A stretch of 64,000 nucleotides of DNA, taken from contig QHYK01000074.1 of assembly GCA_003224085.1 (NCBI GenBank), positions 1-64,000 on the forward strand, written 5' to 3'. The notes under the pieces are model-generated. The model had not been told where the DNA came from. It ran no database searches and saw only the letters and a program-made list of their open reading frames with translations. Source of the stretch: Acidobacteriota bacterium. GTDB taxonomy: Bacteria; Acidobacteriota; Terriglobia; Acidiferrales; UBA7541. This document shows positions 41,845-51,345 of the stretch, piece by piece. The stretch's first letter is position 1. The number at the start of each line of letters is the position of its first letter. The position numbers and the translations under genes are program-made.

Positions 41845-42834
41845 CTAGGTGTTTGCCAAATCGAAAAACTGGCCCATCCGGCGAAATTTTTCGTAGCGCG
41901 CTTCCAGCAATTCGCGGGGAGGCTGATTCATCAAAGTCATGAGCTGCCGGTCCAGCACCTCATCTAGCAGGCGTGCTGCCGCTTCGTGATCCGTATGCGC
42001 ACCTCCGTCCGGTTCGGGAACGATTTCGTCCACAATGCCCAGCTCGCGCAAATCTTTCGCCGTAATCTTCATAGCCGCGGCCGCGGTTTCCGCTTTCGAC
42101 GCGTCGCGCCAAACGATGGATGCGCAACCCTCCGGAGAAATGACGGAATAGAAGCTATTCTCGAGGATGTTCACTTTGTCGCCGACGGCAATGGCCAAGG
42201 CTCCGCCCGAGCCCCCTTCCCCCGTCACGGTAACGATGATTGGCACGGCCAGCCGCGCCATTTCCCGCAAGTTCCGTGCGATGGCTTCGCCCTGACCGCG
42301 TTCTTCCGCATCGATGCCGGGATAGGCGCCTTGCGTATCCACAAAGCTGAGAAGCGGCCTGCCGAACTTGGCCGCGAGTTGCATTACGCGCAGCGCTTTC
42401 CGGTATCCTTCCGGTTTGGGCTGGCCGAAGTTGCGCGCCAGGCGCTGCTTGGTGTCGCGTCCCTTTTGATGGCCGACGATCGCCACGGGCCGGCCGTGAT
42501 ACTTCGCAAGGCCCGCAACGATGGCTTTGTCGTCGGCGAAGCCGCGGTCGCCATGCAGTTCCATGAAATCCGTAAAAAGATAATTGACGTAGTCCAGCGT
42601 GTAGGGTCGCTGTTGGTGCCGCGCGATTTGTGCGCGCTGCCAGGGCCCCAAATGGGTATAAAACTCGCGACGCAGCTCCGCCACTTGCCGGCGGATGCGC
42701 TCCAGCTCTGCCTCTTCGTTCCCATCGCCGGACAAGCGCCGCAGTTCCTCGACATCTTTCTCGAGATGTTCGATCACTTTCTGGCGTTCGGCCTGTTGCT
42801 TGCCCTTTTCTTTTTCTTTCTCTTTCGTTCTCAT
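41845..42834 (-). CDS. accA: Acetyl-CoA carboxylase carboxyltransferase subunit alpha
   Basis: This 329-residue enzyme subunit of fatty acid synthesis has a Lys/Glu-rich start, the AccA helical N-terminal domain, then FMELHGDRGFADDKAIVAGLA, FGQPKPEGYRKALRVMQLA, FVDTQGAYPGIDAEERGQGEAIA and TVTGEGGSGGALAIAVGD. All of these are classic AccA blocks in the carboxyltransferase crotonase fold. ATG overlaps the dnaE stop (ATGA), so replication and lipid synthesis genes are coupled here, an arrangement also seen in E. coli (dnaE-accA). Confidence 0.96.
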   Translation of the reverse strand: MRTKEKEKEKGKQQAERQKVIEHLEKDVEELRRLSGDGNEEAELERIRRQVAELRREFYTHLGPWQRAQIARHQQRPYTLDYVNYLFTDFMELHGDRGFADDKAIVAGLAKYHGRPVAIVGHQKGRDTKQRLARNFGQPKPEGYRKALRVMQLAAKFGRPLLSFVDTQGAYPGIDAEERGQGEAIARNLREMARLAVPIIVTVTGEGGSGGALAIAVGDKVNILENSFYSVISPEGCASIVWRDASKAETAAAAMKITAKDLRELGIVDEIVPEPDGGAHTDHEAAARLLDEVLDRQLMTLMNQPPRELLEARYEKFRRMGQFFDLANT

Positions 42835-45800
42835 GCTCCCACCACGACAGCATGTTCCCCGCAGACTCGCCGGATGGCTTCCACTAATTCAGGGGAAGGA
42901 TTCACGCGCTGCTGCGCGCGCATCACGCACACGGATCCGTCCGGCCGGCGCAACTCGAACACGACCGGGCAGACCCCTGGCGCGTCCTCTATCAATTGGT
43001 TCAGCTGGTCCATCGCCTCCTCGCTCAGTTTTCGCAAATCAAGCCGCAAGCGAAACTCACTGGCTGCGGGCCGGTCGGCAATGTCCTGGAGCAGCCGCGC
43101 TTCCTCGAGCGATAGGCGCATCCCGGCCTCTTCCACCTGTACGCGAACTTTCATGAGCAGTGGCTTGCCAGGCTTCAGCATCTGCTCCAGCCGCGCGAAA
43201 CTCTCGGGAAACGCCAGCAATTCCTGGATGCCGGTCATGTCCTGAATCGTAAAAATGGCCCAGCGCGCTCCTTTTCGCGAGCGCATGGGCCGGCTGCTGA
43301 CCACGAGCGCCGCGACGGTGATTTCTTTGCCGTTTCGCTGGCCCTCGATCTGATCGAGTGATACTACCTTCAAACCGGCCAGTCGCGATGCGTATTTTTC
43401 CAGCGGATGTCCGGAAACGTAAAATCCCAGCATGGCATACTCGCTCGCAAGCCGCTCTTCTTCGCTCCAGGGCTCGGCCTCATGCAACTGGAAAGGAATC
43501 GGCGCGGGAGCTGCTGCGGCCATGAACAATCCGTGCTGTCCCGACTCGCGCATGCGCGAAGCGCGTTGCAGCGTGGCGAGAGCATCGTCGACCGATGCGA
43601 GCAGCGCTTCGCGCGGGCCGAATGAATCGAGCGCGCCGGACTTGATAAGGCTTTCGAAGACGCGCTTGTTCAGAAAACGGGATTCGATGCGCTCGCAGAA
43701 ATCGTAGAGCGATTTGAATTCTCCCCGTGCCTGGCGCGATTCGCGAATGGCTTTAGCGGTGTTTTCGCCAACGTTCTTGATGGCCGCGAGGCCAAACCGG
43801 ATAGCTTCTCCCACTGGCGTGAAATACAGATCGCTTTCATTCACGTCGGGCGGGAGGATCGAAATACTCATCCCGCGCGCTTCGTTAATGTACTTCACCA
43901 CTTTGTCCGTGTTTCCGGCTTCGGAAGTCAGTAGCGCGGCCATGAATTCCACCGGATAATGCGTTTTCAAGTAAGCGGTCTGATAGGCGAGCAGCGCGTA
44001 CGCGCAGGAATGGGACTTGTTAAAGCCGTAGCCGGCAAACTCCTCCATCAGGTTGAAAATCTTCTCGGCTTTTTTCTCGGGAATCTTGTTTGCCGCGCAA
44101 CCGGTCATGAATTTCGCGCGCTGCGCCGCCATTTCTTCTTTCTTCTTCTTGCCCATCGCGCGGCGCAGAATGTCCGCTTCGCCCAACGAGAAACTCGCCA
44201 AACGGTTGGCGATTTGCATCACCTGCTCCTGGTAGAGAATGACGCCGTAGGTTTCCTCGAGGATGTCCTTCAGCTGCGGGAGTTCGTAAGTGACTTTCGT
44301 TTTGCCGTGCTTGCGGTTGATGAAATCATCGATCATGCCGCCCTGGATGGGGCCGGGGCGGTAGAGCGCGTTCAGCGCAGTAAGATCCTCGATGCGCGTC
44401 GGTTGGTAGCGACGAAGAATGTCGCGCATGCCGTGCGATTCAAACTGGAAAATCGCGGTGGTGTCGCCGCGGGAAAAAAGTTTGTACGTCTCCTCGTCCC
44501 CCAGCGTCAGGTTATCAATGTCGATTCTTACGCCGCGGTTTTGCTCCACCATGCGCACGGTATCGTGCAACACGGTGAGCGTGGTCAGGCCTAGAAAATC
44601 CATCTTTAGCAGGCCGACGCGCTCCAGCGCGTTCATGTCATATTGCGTGGTGATTTCATCCTTGTTCGACTTGTAAAGCGGAACCACCTCGGTGAGCGGC
44701 CGCGGCGAAATCACTACGCCGGCAGCGTGCGTGGAAGCGTGGCGCGACAATCCTTCCAGGCGCAGCGCGATGGCCATCAGCTCTTTCAGATGTTCATCGG
44801 AATTGACAGCAGCCTTGAGTTGCGGGGCATCTTCTAATGCCTCCTGCAGTTCGATCCCCAGCGTATTCGGGATCAGCTTGGCCAGCCGGTCCACCTCCCC
44901 ATAGGGAATGTTCATTGCCCGGCCAACGTCTTTCACCGCCGCCTTCGCGGCCATGGTTCCAAAGGTGATGATCTGCGCCACGTTCTCGCGTCCGTATTTC
45001 TGCGTGACGTAATCGATCAGCTCGCCGCGCCGTCGCATGCAAAAATCAATGTCGATATCCGGCATGGACACGCGCTCGGGATTTAGGAAGCGCTCGAAGA
45101 GCAAGTTGTATTGCAGCGGGTCCACATCGGTGATGCGCAGGGCGTAGCTCACCAGGCTGCCGGCGGCCGAGCCGCGTCCCGGCCCAACCGGGACGCCCTG
45201 CGCGCGCGCGTAATGCATGAAATCCCAAACGATCAGGAAGTAGCCTTGGTAGCGCATCTTCTTGATCATTTCGATTTCCGCGGTCAGCCGGCGTTCGTAT
45301 TCGGCCAGCGGATGGCGCAGCAAGCCCTGCTTTGCCAGACGCTCAAGGTGCGGAACGCGCGTTGCAAAACCTTCCCGCACCACCTTCTCGAAATAGCTCG
45401 CGGAATCGTATCCCCTCGGAACTTGAAATTCCGGAAACGGATTGGAGATGCGCTCAATCTTTACGTTGCAGCGCCCCGCGATGTCGACCGTGCGGCTGAG
45501 CGCGTCAGAAATCTCGCCGAAAATCTTGGCCATCTCCGCGGCGCTTTTGAAATAGAACTGGTCGGTCGCAAACTTCATGCGGTTCGCGTCGCCCATGGTT
45601 TTTCCCGTCTGGATGCAGAGCAAGACTTCCTGGGCGTGCGCGTCTTCGTGATGCAGATAGTGGCAATCGTTCGTCGCGACTAACGGAATACCCGATTCTT
45701 TGGAGAGGCGAACCAGTTCCGGGTTCACACGCTTCTCGATATCAATCCCCTGGTCCTGAATCTCAAGGAAAAAATTCCCTTTTCCAAAGATGTCGCGCAG

Positions 45801-46331
45801 GCGGTAGGCATTCTCTCGAGCCTGCTCGTACTTCCCCTCGACCACGGCCTCGGTGACCACGCCGCGAAGGCAGGCCGAAAGCGCAATCAGGCCCTGGCTG
45901 TGTTTTGCGAGCAGTTCGTAGTCGATGCGCGGCTTGTAGTAAAACCCCTCCAGGAACCCGGCGGAAACGAGCTTGATTAAATTGTGGTAGCCCTCTTGTG
46001 TCTCGCACAGCAGAACCAAGTGGTTGGTGCCGCGCATTCCCGGTTCCACGTCGGCCTTATCCGGCGAGCCGTTGCCGTTGGCTTTTTCGCCGCGGTCGTG
46101 GCGGCTGCCTTTGGCGACGTAAACTTCACAACCGATGATGGGTTTGACGTCGCGCTTGCTGGCTTCGTAGAAAAAATTCGCAGCTGCGAAAAGATTGCCA
46201 TGATCGGTGATGGCCACCGCGGGCATTTTCTGTCGCGACGCTTCGTCGAGAAGTTCAGACGTTTCGCAGGCCCCGTCAAGCAGGCTGTAATCCGTGTGTA
46301 CGTGCAGATGTACGAACTGCGGTTGCCCCAT
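42831..46331 (-). CDS. dnaE: DNA polymerase III subunit alpha
   Basis: This 1166-residue replicative polymerase is of DnaE1 type. The PHP domain starts FVHLHVHTDYSLLDGA. The polymerase palm has the GPGRGSAAGSLVSYAL loop and the catalytic Asp residues in MPDIDIDFCMRRRGE and LLKMDFLGL. The helix-hairpin-helix/OB-fold region lies near the C-terminus (about 1000-1100, EITVAALVVSSRPMRSRKG). No exonuclease domain is inserted in the PHP, so it is not PolC. A TAGAAT box 6 bases before the ATG and the absence of a Shine-Dalgarno suggest a leaderless message. Confidence 0.97.
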   Translation of the reverse strand: MGQPQFVHLHVHTDYSLLDGACETSELLDEASRQKMPAVAITDHGNLFAAANFFYEASKRDVKPIIGCEVYVAKGSRHDRGEKANGNGSPDKADVEPGMRGTNHLVLLCETQEGYHNLIKLVSAGFLEGFYYKPRIDYELLAKHSQGLIALSACLRGVVTEAVVEGKYEQARENAYRLRDIFGKGNFFLEIQDQGIDIEKRVNPELVRLSKESGIPLVATNDCHYLHHEDAHAQEVLLCIQTGKTMGDANRMKFATDQFYFKSAAEMAKIFGEISDALSRTVDIAGRCNVKIERISNPFPEFQVPRGYDSASYFEKVVREGFATRVPHLERLAKQGLLRHPLAEYERRLTAEIEMIKKMRYQGYFLIVWDFMHYARAQGVPVGPGRGSAAGSLVSYALRITDVDPLQYNLLFERFLNPERVSMPDIDIDFCMRRRGELIDYVTQKYGRENVAQIITFGTMAAKAAVKDVGRAMNIPYGEVDRLAKLIPNTLGIELQEALEDAPQLKAAVNSDEHLKELMAIALRLEGLSRHASTHAAGVVISPRPLTEVVPLYKSNKDEITTQYDMNALERVGLLKMDFLGLTTLTVLHDTVRMVEQNRGVRIDIDNLTLGDEETYKLFSRGDTTAIFQFESHGMRDILRRYQPTRIEDLTALNALYRPGPIQGGMIDDFINRKHGKTKVTYELPQLKDILEETYGVILYQEQVMQIANRLASFSLGEADILRRAMGKKKKEEMAAQRAKFMTGCAANKIPEKKAEKIFNLMEEFAGYGFNKSHSCAYALLAYQTAYLKTHYPVEFMAALLTSEAGNTDKVVKYINEARGMSISILPPDVNESDLYFTPVGEAIRFGLAAIKNVGENTAKAIRESRQARGEFKSLYDFCERIESRFLNKRVFESLIKSGALDSFGPREALLASVDDALATLQRASRMRESGQHGLFMAAAAPAPIPFQLHEAEPWSEEERLASEYAMLGFYVSGHPLEKYASRLAGLKVVSLDQIEGQRNGKEITVAALVVSSRPMRSRKGARWAIFTIQDMTGIQELLAFPESFARLEQMLKPGKPLLMKVRVQVEEAGMRLSLEEARLLQDIADRPAASEFRLRLDLRKLSEEAMDQLNQLIEDAPGVCPVVFELRRPDGSVCVMRAQQRVNPSPELVEAIRRVCGEHAVVVGA

Positions 46332-46337
46332 AAAACG

Positions 46338-46343
46338 ATTCTA
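46338..46343 (-). promoter_or_regulatory. TAGAAT box 6 bases before the dnaE start codon
   Basis: Minus-strand TAGAAT at 46338-46343, ATG at 46331. No Shine-Dalgarno in between; the -35 is poor. Confidence 0.4.
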
Positions 46344-46426
46344 AGACTCTCCCGAGAAATTTGCATTACGCAAACTGAGTTTCCCAAAGCCCTGAAAGCC
46401 CCAATGTGGGTAACGCTTCTTAATTC

Positions 46427-47938
46427 TTAGCGGTGATGTTTCTTCTTGGCCGCGCTCACGTGCCTGGCATGCGCCTTGGCAGCGACGGCCCTGGCTCCCG
46501 GCCTTGTGAGTGCTTCCTTGGCCTTTGCGAGGGGCTTCACTTCTGCTTTTCCTGACGCCTGCTTGCCCCCGTGCTCGGCGCCAGCACCAACCGCGTGCAC
46601 TTTGGCAGCGTGTTTGGCCGGCTTCTTTTCTTTTTCTTTCTTTTTCGGCTGCTCCTTGATGCCGCTCAGCTTGCGCAGGATTTTCTCCCGCTCCTCCGGC
46701 GTTTTCCCGCGCCCCGTGAGCTGCATGGCGAAAACCTGCTCGACAATCTGGTCAAACTTCGCCCCACGCGGCATTCCGAGCGCTTCCAATTCATTGGCCA
46801 CCTGCGGCAGCGCGTTGCGAAGGGGCCGCCACTTGTGCAGATACGCGCGAATTTTAGAAAGCGCGCCGCTTTTGTTCGACTCCGCCAGTAAATACGCCGT
46901 TTGTTCCGCCGGGAGTTTTTCCAGGAACCTATAAGCCTCCACCGGAGCCTGCATCTTCTTGCCCACCAGATCTTTTTGCGCGGCGAGCGCCTTTTCTTCA
47001 AATGTTAAGACGGGCTCCATTTCGGCAGCACGGAACCCGGCTTTCGCAAGCACGCTCGATAGCTCGCGATCCTTCAAACGACCCAAAATAGCTAGGAGCG
47101 TCGGCATGCTGAGCCTTGGGCGAAATCCCGCGGTGAACAGGTCTTCGCGCACTTTCATGAGGCGGTTGATGGCCTCATAGTCCGGGTGCTTTTTAGCTAG
47201 GATCGGATTGATCACTTCCAGCAATTTGGCTTCTTCCCAGGCTTTGAGCACCACGGTGGGCCGCTCTTCCCGGGCCACGGCGCGAAGCTCGCTGCCGGCG
47301 TCTTCCGGCTCGATGGAGTGGTGCAAGTTGCGCTCGATGGCCAAATCGAACCACTCTTGCGTGCGCTGCTCGACTTTGAAGCCCATACGCGCGGCAAATC
47401 GCAGCAAACGCAGCAAGCGCACCGGCTGATTCGTAAAACTGTGGATGCTCAGCGCTCGCACTTCGGCACGCTCGATGTCGGAGAGGCCATTTGTGGGATC
47501 CAAAAGCAATCCACGCGAGGCGGGGTTCAAGGAGATGGCAATGGCGTTCAACGAAAAATCGCGCCGCCGCAGGTCCTCCATGATGGTGGACCAGCGGATT
47601 TCCGGACGCGTTCCCGGCCGCACATAATAATCGTCGTGGGCCGCGGAAATGCTTCCCTCGCAGTCACCGGCAAACAACACTTCGATGTGTCGATATTTTT
47701 CATCTTCAACAAGGACTTTTGCGCCGCCTTTTTCGAGTTCGCGCGCGATGCGCGAAGGGTTTCCTTCCACCGTAAAGTCCAAATCACGCAGTGACGCCCC
47801 GGTGATCAGGTCACGCACGGTTCCGCCCGTAAGATACACATTGAATCCCAGCGCGGCGGAAAGCTCCTGCACGCGCATCATCGCCGCCCGCTGCTCGGGT
47901 GAGAGCCGGCTCTCCAGCAAAAACATGTAATCTGGCAT
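46427..47938 (-). CDS. cca: CCA tRNA nucleotidyltransferase / poly(A) polymerase family protein
   Basis: This 503-residue class II nucleotidyltransferase has the GGTVRDLITG motif with DLDFTVEG (catalytic Asp pair), RRDFSLNAIAIS, the nucleotide-recognition RLLRFAARMGFKVE block and the helical body to about residue 420. From about 423 to the end is a Lys/Ala/His-rich tail (KKKEKEKKPAKHAAKVHAVG and further, ending AAKKKHHR) not present in typical CCA enzymes. CCA-adding versus poly(A)-adding activity cannot be told. Transcribed after xerD, 75 bases away. Confidence 0.9.
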   Translation of the reverse strand: MPDYMFLLESRLSPEQRAAMMRVQELSAALGFNVYLTGGTVRDLITGASLRDLDFTVEGNPSRIARELEKGGAKVLVEDEKYRHIEVLFAGDCEGSISAAHDDYYVRPGTRPEIRWSTIMEDLRRRDFSLNAIAISLNPASRGLLLDPTNGLSDIERAEVRALSIHSFTNQPVRLLRLLRFAARMGFKVEQRTQEWFDLAIERNLHHSIEPEDAGSELRAVAREERPTVVLKAWEEAKLLEVINPILAKKHPDYEAINRLMKVREDLFTAGFRPRLSMPTLLAILGRLKDRELSSVLAKAGFRAAEMEPVLTFEEKALAAQKDLVGKKMQAPVEAYRFLEKLPAEQTAYLLAESNKSGALSKIRAYLHKWRPLRNALPQVANELEALGMPRGAKFDQIVEQVFAMQLTGRGKTPEEREKILRKLSGIKEQPKKKEKEKKPAKHAAKVHAVGAGAEHGGKQASGKAEVKPLAKAKEALTRPGARAVAAKAHARHVSAAKKKHHR

Positions 47939-48013
47939 TGCGCTCCTTCTGCTTCAGGGTGTCCGCATCCAACTCCACGAATCCACCCGCAATGGGCCCC
48001 TCGACCTGCCGCG

Positions 48014-48910
48014 CTATGCGCGCGGATGATGCGCCTTGTAAATCTGCTTCAACCGCTCTTCCACCACGTGGGTATAAATCTGCGTCGTGGAAATATCCGC
48101 ATGGCCCAGCATCAACTGCACCGACCGCAAATCCGCGCCGCCCTCCAGCAAATGGGTGGCAAAGCTATGCCGCAGCATGTGCGGCGTGAGCGCCACGCGC
48201 AACCGCGCCCGCCGCCCATACGCGGACAAAATCTTCCACACGCCAACGCGGCTCAGCGGCTTGCCCCGCCGATTCACGAAAAGTGTCGGGCTCCCCGCAA
48301 ACTTCCCGATCATTTTCGGCCGGGCATCGCGCAAATAACCTTCCACCATGTCTAGAGCCTTCTTCCCAATAGGGACGATTCGTTCCTTATCGCCCTTGCC
48401 GATGCAGCGCACACAACCCACTTTGGTATCTAGGTCGCTAACGCGCAAGCCGACAAGCTCTGAAACCCGCAAGCCTGCCGAGTACAGGACTTCCAGCATC
48501 GCCCGGTCGCGTAAGCCGAGAGGTGTCTTAGCGTCCGGTTGTGCCAGCAGCCTTTCTACCTCTTCCAGCCGCAAATAGCCCGGTAGGGATCGCCGGATCT
48601 TGGGCGATTCGAGATTCACGGTGGGATCCTCGGCGACAAGTTCCTGAATCTGCGCAAAGCGAAAGAAGTTTCGCAGGGAGACCAGGTGCCGCGCCACGCT
48701 TTTGCTCTCCAGCTTTTGCCGGTAAAGCCCCGCCAGAAAATCCACCAGGGCGTCGCGGCTGACCGTTTCAACGGAGAGCTTGCGCTTTTGCGCAAACTCA
48801 CTGAATTTCATCAGATCTCTCCGATAGGCCGAAACGGTATTCGACGCCAGACCTTTTTCAACCCGGATGTGCGTCAAAAAGGACGAGATGGCACCAGAGA
48901 CTTCCATCAT
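48014..48910 (-). CDS. xerD: Site-specific tyrosine recombinase XerD
   Basis: This 298-residue recombinase resolves chromosome dimers at dif with XerC. The N-terminal SAM-like core-binding domain spans 1-95 (FLTHIRVEKGLASNTVSAYRRDL). The catalytic domain has the Arg in SAGLRVSELVGLRV, Lys in GKGDKERIVPIG, HMLRHSFATHLLEGGADLR (HxxR), HADISTTQIYTHV (His and nucleophile Tyr). It lies directly after murJ with overlapping ATGATG. XerD rather than XerC is preferred from the N-terminal motif and length. Confidence 0.93.
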   Translation of the reverse strand: MMEVSGAISSFLTHIRVEKGLASNTVSAYRRDLMKFSEFAQKRKLSVETVSRDALVDFLAGLYRQKLESKSVARHLVSLRNFFRFAQIQELVAEDPTVNLESPKIRRSLPGYLRLEEVERLLAQPDAKTPLGLRDRAMLEVLYSAGLRVSELVGLRVSDLDTKVGCVRCIGKGDKERIVPIGKKALDMVEGYLRDARPKMIGKFAGSPTLFVNRRGKPLSRVGVWKILSAYGRRARLRVALTPHMLRHSFATHLLEGGADLRSVQLMLGHADISTTQIYTHVVEERLKQIYKAHHPRA

Positions 48911-50508
48911 CCACCTGTGTATCCGCTTTCGGCGCCCGCCGTGCGGCGGCGAACGGCGATCCCGTAGACTTCCTCAATCTCATGGCAGCGGAAAATCCAC
49001 GCCAGCGCCAGGTACAGCACCGTTGCTCCGGTAATCAAACCGGAAAACACCAGGAGTTGCACAAGAAACCGCGAGTGTATCGCAAAAGCCGCGTAGTAAT
49101 TTCCGACCCAGCAGCCCACTCCCATGATGCCGGCGCACAAGGAAATCTTTGCGAAAGAACGCATGACTTCCATCATTCCCATCGAACCGTACCGCACACG
49201 AAATATGATGAGCAGGGCGAAGAAATCAAAGAATGTCGCCAAGGCCGTCGCCAGAGCCGGGCCTCCGTTTTGCACCCTGTTGAAGAACACTTGCAGGAAA
49301 AGCATGTTCAGGATGATGTTAATGACCAGCGAGATGGAGGCAACGATCACCGGCGTTTTGGTGTCTCGCGTCGAATAAAACGCCGGCACAACCAGTTTCA
49401 CGGTCGCCAGCGCCGGCAATCCGATCGCGTAATAGAGCAGGGCGCGCGCCGTTAAGCGCGTGGATGCCGCGATGAACTGCCCGTGTTGGAAGAGCACGCG
49501 AATGATGGGCTCGCGCAGCACCATTAATCCCAATGCCGCAGGGATGGTGATAAACGCCACGAGACGAATCGAGAAAGACAACGTCTTCTTTAACGACTCG
49601 TAGTCTTTCGCCGCTGCCTGGTGCGACATCATGGGAAGAATCGCCGTCGCCACCGCGATGGCGTAGCCGCCCAGTACCAATTCCATGACGCGGTCGGCCA
49701 CATAGAGCGCCGCCAGGCTGCCGGCAGGCATTCGCGCGGCCGTGGCAAACTTTGTGTCAATAAGCAGGTTGATCTGGCCTATGCCAATCCCAAACAGGCG
49801 GGGAAGCATCAGGCGCGCTACTTCCTGAATCGCGGGGTGCGAGAAGGAAATCCCAAAACTGAACTTCATCCCCTTTTGCACCAGCGTGGGGACCTGAATC
49901 AAGAACTGAAGAACTCCTCCGACCAATACTCCAACTGCCAGAGAGGTAGCCGCGTCCTTAAAGTGGTGCCAAACGATTCCCATGGAGAAGAGAATGGTGG
50001 CCACGTTTAGGACCACGGGCGTAGCCGCGGGCAACCCAAAAATATGAAAACAGTTGAGGATTCCCATGGCCAGTGCGGCCAAGGCGATGAAAAACAAGTA
50101 AGGAAAAATAATCCGGTTCAGGTCCACAGCCATGTCTCTGGCCACGTTCGCGCCGGAAAACAGTTGCACCACCGCGGGCGAAAAAACCATCCCCAGAACG
50201 GTAATGACTGCCGCAGCCAAAGCGAGTGTCCAGAACAGCCGGTTGGCGAAGTCCCAGACTTCCTCCTTGCGCTTTTCCTGCATGTAGCTAGAAAAGACCG
50301 GAATGAACGAGGCGGTCATCGAGCCTTCGGCGACCAACCTTCGAAATAAGTTGGGAATGCGGTACGCTAGGACGTAGGCGTCTGCGGCAAGCGTGGTTCC
50401 CAGGAGCAAGGTGATGCGCTGGTCGCGCACGTAGCCGAGGACGCGACTGACGATGGTGACCAAAGAAATGATCGAGGCCGATTTTAGGATATGCTTTTTA
50501 TCGGTCAA
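48907..50508 (-). CDS. murJ: Lipid II flippase MurJ
   Basis: This 533-residue membrane protein of the MOP superfamily has fourteen helices. Characteristic blocks are VSRVLGYVRDQRI near the start (conserved Arg residues of the cavity), YRIPNLFRRLVAEGSMTASFIPVFS and FYSTRDTKTPV. It flips lipid II for peptidoglycan synthesis. The start is TTG at 50508; no Shine-Dalgarno is evident. The end overlaps xerD. Confidence 0.95.
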   Translation of the reverse strand: MTDKKHILKSASIISLVTIVSRVLGYVRDQRITLLLGTTLAADAYVLAYRIPNLFRRLVAEGSMTASFIPVFSSYMQEKRKEEVWDFANRLFWTLALAAAVITVLGMVFSPAVVQLFSGANVARDMAVDLNRIIFPYLFFIALAALAMGILNCFHIFGLPAATPVVLNVATILFSMGIVWHHFKDAATSLAVGVLVGGVLQFLIQVPTLVQKGMKFSFGISFSHPAIQEVARLMLPRLFGIGIGQINLLIDTKFATAARMPAGSLAALYVADRVMELVLGGYAIAVATAILPMMSHQAAAKDYESLKKTLSFSIRLVAFITIPAALGLMVLREPIIRVLFQHGQFIAASTRLTARALLYYAIGLPALATVKLVVPAFYSTRDTKTPVIVASISLVINIILNMLFLQVFFNRVQNGGPALATALATFFDFFALLIIFRVRYGSMGMMEVMRSFAKISLCAGIMGVGCWVGNYYAAFAIHSRFLVQLLVFSGLITGATVLYLALAWIFRCHEIEEVYGIAVRRRTAGAESGYTGG

Positions 50509-50623
50509 AGGGCGGTGCTCCAGCGACCTAACCCCAATGAAAACAACAACTTGACAGGAAAAACGTGCTTAACATAACATACATTTCGCCGATTGGCAAA
50601 TTTGTGATTTCCCAACCCGGGAT

Positions 50624-51127
50624 TTGCCGATTTTGAAAACTAAAGCCCCAGCCTCGACGCACAAGAAGGTCGTTCTTGTCCTCGCCGACAGGAAGTCCCT
50701 GCGCGGCTACTTGAACCCTGCCCGCCTTGGCCAGCTTGACCCTGTGGACGTGCTCACGCCGGAGGGGGAACATGTGCAGCTGCCTGTGGCCAAGATTCGC
50801 TCCATCTATTTCGTTCGCGAGTTCTCCGACGACTTTGAACCAAAGCGCAAAGCTTTCTTGAGCCGTCCCAAGCTGGACGGCCTGTGGGTCAGGGTGCGAT
50901 TCAACGACGGAGAGGTCCTTGAAGGGGTCATCCCCAACGACCTATTGTCCCTCCTCGACAACGGTCTGCGGATCACTCCTCCCGACCTGAACTCCTCCAC
51001 CGACCGCATCTTTGTGCCGCGCGCGGCCCTCGCCGAGGTAACTGTGCTTGGCGTTGTGGGCATCGCCCGGCGCAAACCTGCCGCCACGGCGGCGGCCGCG
51101 TCTCAGCCTCGCCTCTTCAATGAATAA
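50624..51127 (+). CDS. Hypothetical two-segment beta-rich protein
   Basis: This soluble protein of up to 167 residues has two similar beta-rich blocks: VVLVLADRKSLRGYLNPARLG with VQLPVAKIRSIYFVREFSD, and LWVRVRFNDGEVLEGVIPND with RIFVPRAALAEVTVLGVVG. The repeated pattern (strand, xxGxx, strand, xxP(V/R)AxxxSxxFV) suggests two small barrel-like folds, as in PilZ-flanking or Sm-like modules of Acidobacteria, but the family is not known to me. It starts with TTG; an inverted repeat GGCAAAT/ATTTGCC (50594-50626) flanks the start region. Confidence 0.65.
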   Translation: MPILKTKAPASTHKKVVLVLADRKSLRGYLNPARLGQLDPVDVLTPEGEHVQLPVAKIRSIYFVREFSDDFEPKRKAFLSRPKLDGLWVRVRFNDGEVLEGVIPNDLLSLLDNGLRITPPDLNSSTDRIFVPRAALAEVTVLGVVGIARRKPAATAAAASQPRLFNE

Positions 51128-51330
51128 CTGGGACTATTCCTCCCAATGCCCTCTTCGCGCTCTTCTATGACTCTCTGGGAACCTTTGACTCTGAGACACC
51201 TAGACTTTTGCACCCGCTGAGACTCTTAAGACCCCACCCGCGCCTTTGCGCCCTCCCCGTCTCTGCGTTATCTTTGTTCTTTCCTTTTCTCCTAAACTCT
51301 TGAGCCTTTAGCGTTTGTACTTCCCTTTGC
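51128..51330. repeat. Pyrimidine-rich low-complexity spacer
   Basis: About 200 bases before lpxD are strongly CT-rich on the plus strand with irregular CTTTG, CTCTG and CTTTCC motifs. No gene. The lpxD Shine-Dalgarno GAGGAG follows. Confidence 0.5.
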
Positions 51331-51345
51331 TTGAGGAGTGCCTCC

